From the NCBI GenBank assembly GCA_024734495.1, contig JALMQS010000324.1, positions 62,001 through 126,000 on the forward strand: a DNA stretch of 64,000 nt, read 5' to 3'. The notes beneath the pieces were generated by a model. That model ran no database searches and was not told the DNA's origin. It saw only the letters and a list, made by a program, of their open reading frames with translations. Position 1 is the stretch's first letter. Every line of letters begins with the position of its first letter. A program made the translations under genes and the position numbers. Shown in pieces: positions 34,230 through 45,340 of this stretch. This DNA is from Forficula auricularia (lineage: Eukaryota > Arthropoda > Insecta > Dermaptera > Forficulidae).

Positions 34230-35020
34230 CTCTAGTCGTAGATGTTATTGTATATAACGGCCAAAAGTTTATCCACCTTAAAAAATACCCTGAAAATGTG
34301 TGACAGCCTATCCATGTTGGGCGTCTCTGTCGCATCTGACCTGTCTTGGAATGAACACATCTCCTCTGTGGCGAAATCTGCAGCAAGGAAGATTGGCTTC
34401 TTATTCAGGTCCAAGCGATTTTACAAACCCCACAACTTCTCACCATCTACAAGGCCCAAATCCGCCCCTGTCTCGAATACGGCTCTCATCTGTGGAGAGG
34501 AGCCTCAAAATATTCTCTTGCTACCCTTGATGCAATTCAGAAACGAGCCGTCAGGCTAATTGACGATTCTACCCTCACCGACTCCCTCGACTCACTGGCT
34601 CATCGAAGAGATGTCTCTGCCCTTTCCCTTTTCTATAGATACTATCACGGCAGGTGCTCTGATGAGATAAAATCAATAATTCCCCCCAAAGCATACTTTG
34701 CACGCAGCACACGTTTTGCCGACTCCCAACACTCTTTTGCGGTCAAATTGGAAAAGTGCCGGACCACTTCATTCGCGAATACATATATCCCCATGACTTC
34801 AAGGAACTGGAACTCTCTCCCAGCCTCTATCTTTCCCAGCACCTATGATCTTCAAACCTTCAAAACCAGGGTGCATAGACACCTACGTCTACACCCTCTC
34901 ACTTAATCAACTTTCCCTTCTCTTCGGTAATGCAAGGGTCTTTCGAGATCCATAGGGGCTACACCTTTACTGGTGCACCCCTTCTTGCATTCGATTGCAT
35001 TAAAAAAAAAAAAAAAAAAA
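34230..35020 (+). mobile_element. CR1/Jockey-like LINE 3' end, with poly-A tail
   Basis: The C-terminal region after the reverse transcriptase palm is recognisable: LGVSVASDLSWNEHISSVAK, then after a frameshift near 34430 a clean 157-codon frame (34436-34906) with YKAQIRPCLEYGSHLWRGAS, SLDSLAHRRDVSALSLFYRY, IPMTSRNWNSLPASIFP and TFKTRVHRHLRLHPL. The stop is at 34904-34906, then a 3' UTR ending TTGCATT and 18 A. The catalytic part of the reverse transcriptase and the endonuclease are lost by 5' truncation. Relatives: 38788-38862, 53160-53625 and 60170-60643. Confidence 0.85.
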
Positions 35021-35114
35021 TCACACTCCAGAGACTTTATATATTAATAAGTTAATGGAGACTCGTGGAAGGGTCCACAGTGATCAGCCAAAGTTTCCGT
35101 TTATATATATATTG

Positions 35115-35258
35115 TTGTTGTAGAATGTTGAGGTATTTCGAAAAAAGTACTAATACGGATGGTAGGTATATAGTAAAAAACCACATTAAAAGTTTTTTAC
35201 TATATACCTACCATCCGTATTGTACTTTTTTCCGAAATACCTCAACATTCTACAACAA
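35115..35258. repeat. Near-perfect 67-bp-arm hairpin
   Basis: The arms (35115-35181, 35191-35258) pair almost without mismatch around a loop CACATTAAAA. Ends read TGTTGTAGAATGTTGAGG. No target duplication seen. Could be a tiny MITE. Confidence 0.7.
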
Positions 35259-35372
35259 AAATAATTTATATATTAAGTTTAAAATGATTTTTATGTAGAC
35301 ATTAGATTATTTTTTTGGAGGTGTTGATATATATTTCTCATAATGATTTTTAAATATATTATTAATATATTT

Positions 35373-35735
35373 AATTATTAAAGTTGTTATAGCGAAATAA
35401 GGACTATATCTTTATGCAGATAATTTATATTTTATTGGCAACATTTCGCCAAATTTGTTGACTTCTTCAGGTCTCAAATAGTTAACTTCCCTGATATTTG
35501 TCATTTTTATATTATTCATTCTTAGTAAACATGATTAATGTTGATGACTTGCCTTGATATGTTTACTAAGACATAATAATTATAAAAATGACAAATATGC
35601 AGAGAAGTTAACTATTTGGGCCATGAAGAAGTCAACAAAGTTGATGAAATGTTGGAAATAAAATTTAAATTATCTTTCATAAAAGATATAGGTAGTCAAT
35701 ATTACCTTATAACAACTTTAATAATTTAATCGATG
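35373..35735. mobile_element. PLE family E, inverted pLTR pair
   Basis: Left and right parts are inverses (AAAGTTGTTATA at both ends). The left, minus copy keeps CTGAAGA (35470-35464), stem II GTCAA/TTGGC and GAA (35447-35445). The right copy is eroded (ATGAAGA, GATGAAA). No coding sequence. Confidence 0.6.
35435..35470 (-). ncRNA. Hammerhead-like motif, PLE family E
   Basis: CTGAAGA, A, five-pair stem II (one G-U) and GAA, then ATGTTGC. Stem III is not convincingly self-complementary. Confidence 0.4.
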
Positions 35736-35849
35736 GACATAAATAATCAAAAAATATATTTAATTTCTAGTTTTATTTTAGTTTTTTTTTTATTCGAGAT
35801 TTTGGATTTAAGTATTTTTTATTTCTGGTTTTGGCTGTAAGCACCAAAA

Positions 35850-35935
35850 TTAAAATACCTGATTGATCCGGTGGGTAAAATGCCTTCATTAGAATTGGTA
35901 GTCTCATGTTCGAATCCCGCTAATTTTTTTAAAAA
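35850..35935 (+). repeat. tRNA-like B-box fragment
   Basis: GTTCGAATCCCGC at about 35913-35925 follows a head-like stretch, then a T run. Possible SINE scrap; no A-box. Confidence 0.25.
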
Positions 35936-36129
35936 ACTACTTTCCTACGTTCTTACAAATCTTTCTAGGCTATTCTTATTTCCCCTCTATTGAGTCATTT
36001 CACCTTTATTGTAACAAAAATTTCAAACAGAAACGTTGCTAAAGAAATTTCACTCCAAAAAAAGGAAATTTTGTATATGTTTTGTTTAATGATTTCATAT
36101 ATTTATAATTGTTCCTATAGTTTTGTAGA

Positions 36130-36170
36130 TTGCCTGAAGAAGCAGAAAAATATACTGCGAAACGTAGCAA
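36130..36170 (+). ncRNA. Free-standing hammerhead-like ribozyme
   Basis: TTGC (36130-36133) pairs with GCAA (36167-36170) as stem I. Between them: CTGAAGA (36134-36140), A, stem II GCAG-loop-CTGC (36142-36158), GAA (36159-36161), self-complementary ACGT (36162-36165) as minimal stem III, and A at the cleavage position (36166). Every core position of the hammerhead consensus is present and both stems I and II are perfect. No PLE tail was recognised beside it. Confidence 0.65.
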
Positions 36171-36229
36171 ACATTTTAAATATTTAACCTCCAATTATTT
36201 AAAATCCAATTTCTTATAAGAAAAATAAT

Positions 36230-36345
36230 ATTAATTTCAGAATTTTAATAAATTTTATTTGTCATGAACTATTAGTGGGTTTTAAAATAAAAAAAAATTA
36301 CGTCCATGTTGTCGCACAAGCCGATTATAATAAGTATAGATAGAT
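36230..36345 (+). repeat. Repeat shared with 14995-15100 and 42360-42430
   Basis: AATAAATTTTATTT, TCATGAACTATTAGTGGG and GTCGCACAAGCCG recur. Probably the flank of a Helitron-like or MITE family. Confidence 0.45.
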
Positions 36346-36511
36346 AGACAATCGTGCGTTTTTTTGTAATAACTATATATAATTTTTATTATTAACCATT
36401 TCGGTTATTTATAGGATTTTGTTAATAAAAGAGACAGATTGGTAGTAAATTCAATCTTTTTTTAAATTTTCCACCATTTAAAAGTGCTACGCCAATTGTA
36501 ATTTATGCTTA

Positions 36512-36692
36512 GGCCGGTTGTAGTGCAAGTAAATGCTTTTTACCACTAACCTGGCAGATGGTAAATGGAGGGGCTGGGATGGCCAATCAGATGACAGTGC
36601 CTGTCATCTGATTGGCCATCCCAGTCCCTCCATTTACCATCTACCCTGGGTTAGTGGTAAAAAGCATTTACTTTGCGACATACAACCGGCCC
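36512..36692. mobile_element. Harbinger-type palindromic MITE
   Basis: A 181-bp near-perfect palindrome with GGCCGGTTGTA termini, folding at GATGACAG-TGC-CTGTCATC (about 36601). TTA flanks it on both sides (36509-36511, 36693-36695), the 3-bp TWA duplication of PIF/Harbinger elements. No coding sequence. Confidence 0.8.
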
Positions 36693-36699
36693 TTAGTGC

Positions 36700-37848
36700 A
36701 TCAGACGTCCGTCCAAGGCTCTGAGAATTATGAATAGCAAGCTCTAGGGTGATAAATTGACAATCGTTTATTTTCGACCAGAGAGCCGGCGTCCATCATT
36801 TGTGTGTCCATCAGAACGAAACAGAGCCAGAGCTATAGTAGACAGGTTAAAAATCACACAGGACAGAAAAATGGCCATACGAAACATCTCATTTTCCTCC
36901 TTAAAATTGATTATTGGAGAAACAATTATCACATATATGTTAATGATTTTTTCCATCATTATTTCGCTGATTGCTTTTATAATCGTTTGTTATCATGGCG
37001 AAATCTAAATATTCATAAATAAAAGGTTTTACGGGAGGATGAAACAAAAGAAGATGAGCAATAGAGGGGGGCAAACGTTCATTGGAGCTGGTGATTAAAT
37101 GGAGGATTTAAGTTGAAGCTCTTACTATATCTCGATAATATTTCTTTTTTAATCTTTATTCATGAGCTCTCGATAATTCTTATGGTTCCTTTTTTACCGT
37201 ATCCCCTACACACATTCCAATGTATACAACTATGACTCATTTAATGGCCGATTCAATTCAGATATTAATTCAAAGAAATATTTTTTTGTTCTATAATCCT
37301 TCCATATATTTTCAAATTTACCTCTAAAGTCATTGTCTTATTGAAAATTTTATGTTTTGTGTGAATAGCTCTCATCGGAATTCATTAAGCAAACACTTAA
37401 ATAATTGTAGATGACCAGCTGATATTTTGCAAAAATGATTGTCATGTTTGTCATAATAATTTCCGAAATTTGTGAAGACCATGATAGTTTTGAATAAGGT
37501 ATAACCTTTTTCTATTATAGGTATATTAAATGGGAAATTAAAATTTCAAAGGATATAGTGTAACCAAAATAAATTTGCCGCGGTTATATTCCGGGAGCCT
37601 AGTGTCTGAACAGTGAATTATTCGAGTAGGAATGACTCTATGACGTGGAAGCTAGAGGTTGGATTCGATGACTAATGTACTCGTGGAGAAAGAGATGATA
37701 TATGTGTGTCGAGGTGGGAAGGTCAAAGTAAACTTGCTCTGATCTGTTTTCGTTTCGTTTTTGTTTAGCGTGTACCGTGTACCGTTAATATTATTGTTTA
37801 TCGTGTGTTTGAGTGTTGTTGTTATTGTTGAAAAAGAATTCAACAATA

Positions 37849-37850
<2 letters not shown>
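36700..37850. other. Single-copy region, no confirmed gene
   Basis: 36700-37060 is GC-richer and has an 83-codon plus frame (36757-37008) with a hydrophobic end, but frames overlap on both strands and nothing is recognised. 37560-37850 is a low-repeat block that could be untranslated exon or regulatory DNA. No splice signals could be fixed. Confidence 0.3.

Positions 37851-37851
<1 letters not shown>

Positions 37852-37885
<34 letters not shown>
37852..37885. repeat. (TA)n microsatellite
   Basis: About 17 uninterrupted TA units. Confidence 0.95.
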
Positions 37886-37886
<1 letters not shown>

Positions 37887-38207
37887 TTATATCTTAAATA
37901 TCATCAAATATTTAAGTTATTTATTTATAGAAATGGCCGATTGCCTAATTCAAATACAAATATTGTTTTAATAATATAATTATTTGTTGTTCAATTTTAA
38001 ATTATATAACTATATTTAATTAGTAAAACCCAAGATTGTTAACCACATTGTTATACATATATACAAGACCCGGTTTGAATAATTATAATATTTTAAACAA
38101 CAAACATTTATTATTTTATTTATTTTTGCCTTCAAAGGGCAAAGTGAACATTACCGATTTTTCCAACCAGTACAATAGTCTTATCTAATATATATTTTTT
38201 TTAATTT

Positions 38208-38243
38208 TAATAATTTTTTCTTTTTCTTTTTTTACAGGTGAGT
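38208..38243 (+). promoter_or_regulatory. Recursive-splice-like site (3' and 5' splice signals fused)
   Basis: A pyrimidine tract (38212-38233) leads to ACAG (38234-38237), directly followed by the strong donor GTGAGT (38238-38243). This acceptor-donor join matches zero-length-exon ratchet points of long insect introns. The surroundings (38110-38250) are not repeated in the window. Confidence 0.45.
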
Positions 38244-38339
38244 GATAATTATTTATATCCCGATTTTTCGCTGAAATTAGTAAGTAATTAATTCTTTCAT
38301 ATTTAATATTTATTATTAATAATAGGTATAAGATTGCCA

Positions 38340-38498
38340 TTGGAAAACATTATATTATATACCAGCTGCCTACAGCCCAAACCAAAATAAAAATAAAACA
38401 TTATATTATATACCAGCTGCCTACGGCCAAAACCAAAAATAAAAATAAAACATTATATTATATACCAGCTGCCTACGGCCAAAACCAAAAATAAAAAT
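38340..38498 (-). repeat. Three-unit tandem repeat resembling Helitron 3' ends
   Basis: Units of about 57 bp; on the minus strand each carries GGCCGTAGGCAGCTGG followed by T, resembling the CTRR-T ends at 14927 and 39508. Confidence 0.6.
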
Positions 38499-38787
38499 AC
38501 TTAGGTCCAAAATCCTGTATAAAAAAAAAAAAATAAAAATTAAATATAATAATAATATATTTAAAAATAACATAACATAAATATATTATATAACACCTCC
38601 AAAAAATAATTAAGAGTTTAAATAAAGAAAAAAAATTAAGCTTAATAGATATGTCTCTGGAGTGTGAATTTTAAGGAGACAAACTTTTTGGCCTTTATAC
38701 CATATACAAATAACACCTATGGCTAAAGAAGATTCACTTACCCAGTGAGTTTATGTTGATGAAGTTCACACACATATATATATTAAT

Positions 38788-38862
38788 AGGGTCTTTCGAG
38801 ATCCATAGGAGCTGCATCTTTACTGGTGCACCCCTTCTTGCATTCGATTGCATTAAAAAAAA
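38788..38862 (+). mobile_element. 75-bp LINE 3' stub
   Basis: GGGTCTTTCGAGATCCATAG to the A tail, identical in order to the last part of 34230-35020. Extreme 5' truncation. Confidence 0.75.
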
Positions 38863-39508
38863 TCTCTATCTCTAAATACAAAACAGTTCCGTTCTTGGGT
38901 GTAACAGATACCTCAGAGACAAATTCGCTGGACCTAAAGGGCTGAAATTTTGAAAGTGAATTTTTATAATGACATGGATAGCCGCTAAGAAGGGGTTTTT
39001 TGAAATTCGAACAATAAAGGGAAAAAGGGATCCAAAATGTATTTTCGGTGATTTTGAAGATCTCTTAAACCAGAACAGATATAATATAGTTATGGTTTTA
39101 GCTTAAAAAGATGAAGTATTAAAATACAAAAAGATTTATCTGAGTATTTTGCTCTAAGTGCCCCTGAAGAGAGATTTAGTCATTTTTGGGGTAAATTTTT
39201 TGAAATTTTTTAAAATGCTCTATCACCTGGGTTTTTTAAGGTTCAGCATTCAATTTTGGTACTGAGGTCATTTTTTGAAATATCTTTGGAGATTTTTTTG
39301 ATTTTTTCAAAATTTGGCCCCTGAACTGAAAAATTGGGGATTTTTTATTTGGGGGTCTTAAATACAAAACACTTCGTATCTTCTAAGTTAAGAGTTAGAT
39401 TTTGTGTGGTGGAGACTGATTGGAGCTGGAAGGTGAGAGGGCTCAGGGGCTGGAGGGTCCAGGGGAGAGGCCAGCAAGAGGCCCACTGAAGGCGGGCTTC
39501 GCAGCTAG
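38863..39508 (+). mobile_element. Non-autonomous Helitron
   Basis: Starts TCTCTATCTCTAAATAC immediately after A (38862) and ends GCAGCTAG (CTRR) before T (39509), the A/T insertion pattern of Helitrons. A hairpin GAAG-GCGGG-CTTC lies at 39488-39500. No Rep/helicase. Related fragments: 42755-42976 and the inverse at 51086-51545. It inserted directly behind the A tail of the LINE stub. Confidence 0.7.
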
Positions 39509-39509
39509 T

Positions 39510-40042
39510 ATATACTATAAAGGTCAGCTCTGCTTAACATCATAACATTAACCTGGAGAGGTGGGTTTTAAGTCAAGAGTGGAAACTAGTGTTTCGGAAA
39601 ATAAAAATAGGATTAATAGAAATTTTGTATTATATATGGTTTAACTAAAATAAATACATTTAGAGTGAAAAAAATGAGCTTATTGGAAATTTCAATTGTG
39701 AAATGATGATGCCTGGGTAACAATAAAGATATCTAATGCTAATGAGTCCAAATGTATGTACTGTATTGATAATGGTAATAGAGCAGTAATGACAATGGAT
39801 TACTGGCTATATCTTGATCTGGTCATATTAGGTGAGAGAGCACAAAGTCATAGGGCGTAAAATTTAAATACTATTAATAAAAATTTAAAAATCCAATTGG
39901 CAAAAGCATTTAGCTTATTTGAAAAATTTATGCTGTGTAAATAAATCACTGTATATGCTCATTTAATTCAATATTTGTAATTTTTCTTATAAGAAAATAG
40001 ATATTCAATATTGTAATACATAATAGCGTACAATAATACATA
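39510..40042. other. No recognised feature
   Basis: AT-rich, no repeat match and no coding frame. Confidence 0.4.
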
Positions 40043-41158
40043 CAGGGTGTCCCGTATCACAACGATAAATCGTGAACAGGGGATAGGGAAATTTAATACG
40101 GTCCTGAACATAAAAATCTTTTTTAATAAAAGTCTAATAGTCTTCGAGTTATAGGCATTTTTTGAAAATGGTGAAAATCGCTACCCTGCCCTAAATATCG
40201 AGATGCTGTGGCTACAAATTTACGCATTTTTTCATTCTAATTTTTGTGACGCAATGCTGAATAATCTTGCTATTGACGAGAATTTAAAATAAAACTATAA
40301 CTACTATACTTTTGGAGAAATTTTTTTTTTGCCGGTCTAATTTTTAAAATTTCATCAGCTAACTTTGATTCATCTTTAATGTAAAAAAAGTCTAGTAAAC
40401 AAGTTATTTAAAATTAGCCCATTTTGTCAAAATTACAAAATTCTACAACACTTAGTACTTATTTCTTTAGAAAAAAAAATATTGATATTTTTTGGCAAAA
40501 TTAGCTAATTTAAAATAATATTTTGATGGTGTTTTTTTATTTAATATGTAAATCAATTATTTCGCATCTTAATTTATATAATCTTTCCCTATTATAGATA
40601 ATAATACTATAATAGCTAATATTAATGTCATTAATAGCCAACGATTAGTTCAATCAAGATAGGAAATATTTGATTAGCATGTTAAATAAAACAACACTAC
40701 CAAAATATGATTTTAAATTAGCTAATTTTGACAAAAAAATATCAATACTTTTTTTCAAAAGAAGGAAGTACATACTGCTGTACTATTTTGAAATCTTGAG
40801 AATATGGGTCAATTTTTTAAATAATTTGCCATGCGTGTTTAGTAGACTTTTTGTTACATTAAAGATGAATCAAAATTAGCTGATGAAAATTTTTTAAAAC
40901 ATAAGTCCGGTAAAAATATTTTTTTTCTCCAAAAGTATAGTACTTATGGTGTTATTTTGAATTCTGGTCAATAGGAGGATTATTCAGGATTGCATAACAA
41001 AAAATTAGAATAAGAAAATATTTAAATTTGTAGCTCAGTATCTCGATATTTAGAGCAGGGTACGATTTTCACCATTTTCAAAAAATGCCTATAACTCTGC
41101 AAACTATGAGACTTTTATTAAAAATAAAATATGTTCAGAACTGTCTTAAATTTCCACC
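40043..41158. mobile_element. Foldback element, CAGGGTGTCCCG termini
   Basis: Left end CAGGGTGTCCCGTATCACAA; the right arm is its inverse but the last ~50 bp of the right end are missing, replaced by the repeat beginning at 41160. The arms fold at about 40560-40660. Same family as 211-907. Confidence 0.65.
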
Positions 41159-41159
41159 T

Positions 41160-41790
41160 TTAGTAATATGCCAAGCTCTACCACAGTATGCCAAATTTCA
41201 GCATTCTAGTTCATTGTATTTATTCTATAATATATTAATTAGTCCTATAATAAATTTCGCCCTTCACTTTAGACCATGAAAAAGGGAAAGTATGCATTTC
41301 GGATTTTTTCCTTTAACTGAATCCTAAACTCTACCAGTATGCCAAATTTAAGCATTCCAGGTTGATTTTATTTCCACTATATATTAATTAAGCAGATAAT
41401 AAATTCCACCCCTTCATTTCAGGCCCTGAAGAAGGGAAAGTTTCGGATTTTCGATTTGTCCCTATAACTGTATTCTAAACTCTTCCTGTATGGCAAATTT
41501 CAGCATTCTATGATCAGCAGAAGTACTCTAGAATTTTGATGAGTTATTGACGAAAACGCCTATTTTTGGCTTCTTGTAACTTGGACGGTATGAGCATGAA
41601 ATTTGGTCATTTAGTTAAGCTTATGGACCAGTATTCTGGAAAAAAATTCAGCCCTGTAGAGGTTTCTAGTGCGAAGTTACAGAGGAGTCAAAATGGCTCG
41701 AGTTGCTTCCTGTAAAGGGTAGTCTGGCAGTGCACGCCCCCGCTTGAACTTGGCTGAGGACCCCAGATACCATCCGTTGGTAATTTTTTT
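41160..41790 (+). repeat. ~150-bp tandem units plus unique end
   Basis: CCAAATTTCAGCATTCTAG-like markers at 41191, 41340 and 41491. The end block (GGCTCGAGTTGCTTCCTGTA, AGGGTAGTCTGGCA) recurs at 57315-57355. Confidence 0.55.
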
Positions 41791-42039
41791 CAAAATTCCA
41801 TCTAGCTATAATATTTTTCAGTTCTTTTTGAGAACATTTGTAATCAAAATATCTCTATATAGCTTGTGTATTGTTAAGAAATCATGCTACAAGGCAAGCT
41901 AGCATTGTTTATTGTTTTTTTCTTTGTTTGGATATCACTTTGAGAAAATACATTCAGTAGTGAGGGGCAGAGGGTGAATTTTTGAATTTTTAATATTGAA
42001 ATGCACAGGGGACGACGTTCTTTGAGAATGCTTTGATCG

Positions 42040-42330
42040 TATAGAAAAATAATCTAGGTAGACGAATTTACAAATAAAGAGTAGATCAGGTGGAAAGAAC
42101 GGATTGAAGTGGAGAAAGGAATGGTATGGTATATGCACCAAAAAGGGTTGCTTGTCACAAAAAGAACCGAAGAACGAACTGTCAAGGCGCACGAATAATA
42201 TAACAAGAATAAATATAAGGTACAATGTGACATTTGTAATGAGCCGCAAAAAGACGAGAAAGACTTGAAAGACTAATACATTAAAAATGTAAAAAAGATG
42301 AAAAGTCAAAGAAAAGAAATGGAGGGATGC
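42040..42330 (+). pseudogene. Degenerate coding relic, identity unknown
   Basis: One plus frame reads ERIEVEKGMVWYMHQKGLLV, TKRTEERTVKAHE, a stop, then NKNKYKVQCDICNEPQKDEK. The CDIC pair suggests a zinc-binding segment, possibly a transposon protein. Nothing firm can be said; the long minus-strand frame over the same bases is low-complexity. Confidence 0.25.
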
Positions 42331-42420
42331 TTTGAAATATCTATCTATACTTATTTTTATAACCGGCTTGCGCGACGACAAAATTTTTTTAAATTTATAA
42401 ACACCCAATAGTTCATGACA

Positions 42421-42676
42421 AATAAAATTTATTAAAATTATTAAAATTTATTAAAGTTATTAAAATTTATTAAAATTATTAAAATTTATTAAAATTTATT
42501 AAAATTATTAAAATTTATTAAAATTATTAAAATTTATTAAAATTATTAAAATTAATTAAAATTATTAAAATTTGTTTAAAATTATTAAAATTTATTAAAA
42601 TTATTAAAATTTATTAAAATTATTAAAATTTATTAAAATTATTAAAATTTATTAAAATTATTAAAATTTATTAAAA
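42421..42676. repeat. AT-rich tandem array (ATTAAAATTTATTAAAA units)
   Basis: About 15 imperfect units alternating TTAAAATTTA and TTAAAATTA. Confidence 0.9.
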
Positions 42677-42754
42677 TTACTTAATTCAAATTATTATCAT
42701 TTATTTTCTATTATAGAAAAACAAGTAGAACTACACATTTTCCAAATGTATTTC

Positions 42755-42976
42755 ACAAAACCCCAATTGTATTTCAGAAATCTCAAACTGACCCTCGCAC
42801 AGCCCAAACCACTGGGCCTAGAAAGATGAAATTTAGAGTGTATATATTCTTTCTAAAATTTAATATTGAGCTAAGAAAGGGTTTTTTGAAATTCGAAACG
42901 GTCCCAAAATATGTTTTCAGGGTTTTTCCATGATCTCTTATAAATCCGCAAATATATAGCTATGGTTTTAGCTTAA
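42755..42976 (+). repeat. Helitron-family fragment
   Basis: Shares GGGTTTTTTGAAATTCGAA and TATGGTTTTAGCTTAA with 38990-39110. Truncated on both sides. Confidence 0.5.
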
Positions 42977-44105
42977 GCCCGCTGCACACGAGGCTTTTTC
43001 TTCTACCTGTTTTTGATGGGAGCTCTCTGTTTTGAATTTGGAGGCCTGTCGGATCGACATGACGTCAGTGTTGGCTGTCTTTCTGACTAGCTTGCTTGAT
43101 TTAAAAGATAGGACATATTCTATTTTCCGTCTTGCTCCTGGGAAGCCATCTGAAAACAGACAAAAATTTATTAAAGCTGAGAAGTCCAAGGACTAACAAA
43201 AAACAAATAGAAATCTTGATAAATACAATCACAGTTCAAATGGATCTGAAATGTGTTGCTTTTATCTCAAAGTTGTCAAAATCAACCTTAATTTTTGGTT
43301 AAACACGCCATGGTTGTGCATTAAATACGTCGTTAAAATATCAAATGTACCCCTGGACATGACATTAATTTTTAACACTTTCGACTAAATGTTAACGCTT
43401 TGGTGTTAGCAATTTGAGGCAAGGAGGTGTTAAAATGAATTAACAATGATTTAGGATGCTAAAAATTAACGTTTTTGCTTAGAGAATAGACCTGATAATG
43501 TTTAAAACATATTAAAAAAAAATTATTTTATGTTCTATTAAAAAATATAAATTCAGTTTTTTTTCTAGTTAAATTTTTTCATTTTTTATACCTCTTCAAA
43601 ATGTGGGAAATTTTTATGCCCCAACCTGTATAATACAATCCACGATAGTAATTTTACAATATCCATCTACATTTCTGAAAAATTCAAAAATCATATAAAA
43701 TAAATCTTTAATTTTGTGTGATTTTACTAAAATTTCAACTCTTAGATTACAAAAATGTGGCTTACTGGCGTTGAGATACGTATAGTAGTGCAGACATACC
43801 GGACCATTGAATTTTTTCCAAAATTTTGGATCTAACGCCCTCAAAACTCATTTTATTTTTCCTGAAATCAATTTCAATCTACTATTCCTTGGACCTATTC
43901 AGTTTTGAAGATAGACGACATCAAAAATCGAGCTTTCCGAAAGTGAAATGCTAAGATTTAGATTGTCAACAGTTTATTTCCTTCTTGTCGGCTCCTTTAG
44001 CAAATCCTGTGGTTTTCTCGAGTTCTAATTTGCCATTGACATCAACAGATAATTATTTTTTCAGTGCTCATGTGGTATTAAAGTAAACTGAAAGGCTGAT
44101 TGAAT
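42977..44105. other. Mostly unrecognised
   Basis: Starts GCCCGCTGCACACGAGGC, which looks like a DNA-transposon terminus, but no inverse was found nearby. A 73-codon minus frame (42968-43189) has no known domain. Confidence 0.3.
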
Positions 44106-44109
44106 TGTC

Positions 44110-45265
44110 TTTTTAACCGACTTAAAAAAAGGAGGAGGTTCTCTATTCGACTGATTTTTTTTCTGTGGCTATGTTACCTCATATCTCCGCCAATTGTGAA
44201 CCGATTTTGAAAAAAAAATTTGCATTGGGTTCAGTCTACCTTCCGATTGGTCCCATTTTTTTCAAAAGTATTAGACCTTTTTGTTAGGTTTGTTTAGGCC
44301 TAACTTCTTTGTTTATGAATCCGATTTCGATGATTCTTTTTTTATTGGAAAGTTAGGTATCTTAGAGATGGTGTCATATTAATTTGGTCAAGTTCTGATT
44401 ATATGATCACTATTAATAACATCACTAAAAAGAGAAAAATAAAAATAATTTTTAGAGAAAAAAATAAAACCGACTTCAAAAAAATTAAATGCAACAAAAT
44501 AAAATACACTAAAAGGTATAAAATAATTATTAACTTATTTGGTTACAACTAAACTACGAAATATTAACATGAAATTACTTTTTTTAAGTCGGTGCCAAAC
44601 ATATACCTTTTATGAATCGCGTTGGCAGTATTAGACCTTTTTTGTTAGGTTTGTTTAGGTCTAACTTCTTTGTTTATGAACCGATTTCGATGATTCTTTT
44701 TTATTGGAAAGTTAGGTATCTTAGAGATGGTGTCATATTAATTTGGTCAAGTTCTGATTATATGATCACTATTAATAACATCACTAAAAAGAGAAAAATA
44801 AAGATAATTTTTAAGAAAAAATAAAACCGACTTCAAAAAAATTAAATGCAACAAATAAAATACACTAAAAGGTATAAAATAATTATTAACTTATTTAGTT
44901 ACAACTAAACTACGAAATATTAACATGAAATTACTTTTTGTACTCGGTGCCAATGCGATTCATAAAAGGTATATGTTTGGCACCGGACTTAAAAAAGTAA
45001 TTTCATGTTAATATTTCGTCGTTTAGTTGTAACTAAATAAGTTAATAATTATTTTATACCTTTTAGTGCATTTTATTTTTTGCATTTAATTTTTTGAAGT
45101 CGGTTTTATTTTTTTCTTTAAAATTATTTTATATTTTTCTCTTTTAGTGATGTTATTAATAGTGATCATATCATCAGAACTTGACCAAATTAATATGGCA
45201 CCATCGCTAAGATACCCCTTTCCAATAAAAAAAGAATAATCGAAATCGGTTCATGAACAAAAAGT
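44110..45265. repeat. ACCGACTTCAAAAAA repeat: two direct copies and one inverse
   Basis: Direct copies at 44262-44600 and 44622-44945; inverse copy 44958-45262. Marked by AGGTTTGTTTAGG, GAAAGTTAGGTATCTTAGAG and AAAACCGACTTCAAAAAAAT. ACCGACTTCAAAAAAGGAGG-type repeats are common in arthropod genomes. Confidence 0.7.
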
Positions 45266-45340
45266 TAGGCATGAGAAAAAATCAAAAATTAAAATTTTTC
45301 AAACCGTCCGCTTTGTCGTGGACGAATGCCTCATATATTA

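Noticed and set aside
34195..34414. Minus-strand frames opposite the LINE
   Set aside because: Mirror frames of the plus-strand LINE coding relic.
35990..36187. 65-codon plus-strand frame over the hammerhead-like motif
   Set aside because: No domain; the RNA fold explains the conserved-looking part.
36757..37008. 83-codon frame as a membrane protein gene
   Set aside because: Overlapping frames on both strands and no recognisable family; kept only as an unassigned region.
41935..42408. 157-codon minus-strand frame
   Set aside because: Composition is low-complexity Phe/Leu/Ile from AT-rich DNA, and the opposite strand has a better, though broken, protein-like frame.
42977..42995. DNA-transposon terminus GCCCGCTGCACACGAGGC
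   Set aside because: No inverse partner or duplication was found nearby.
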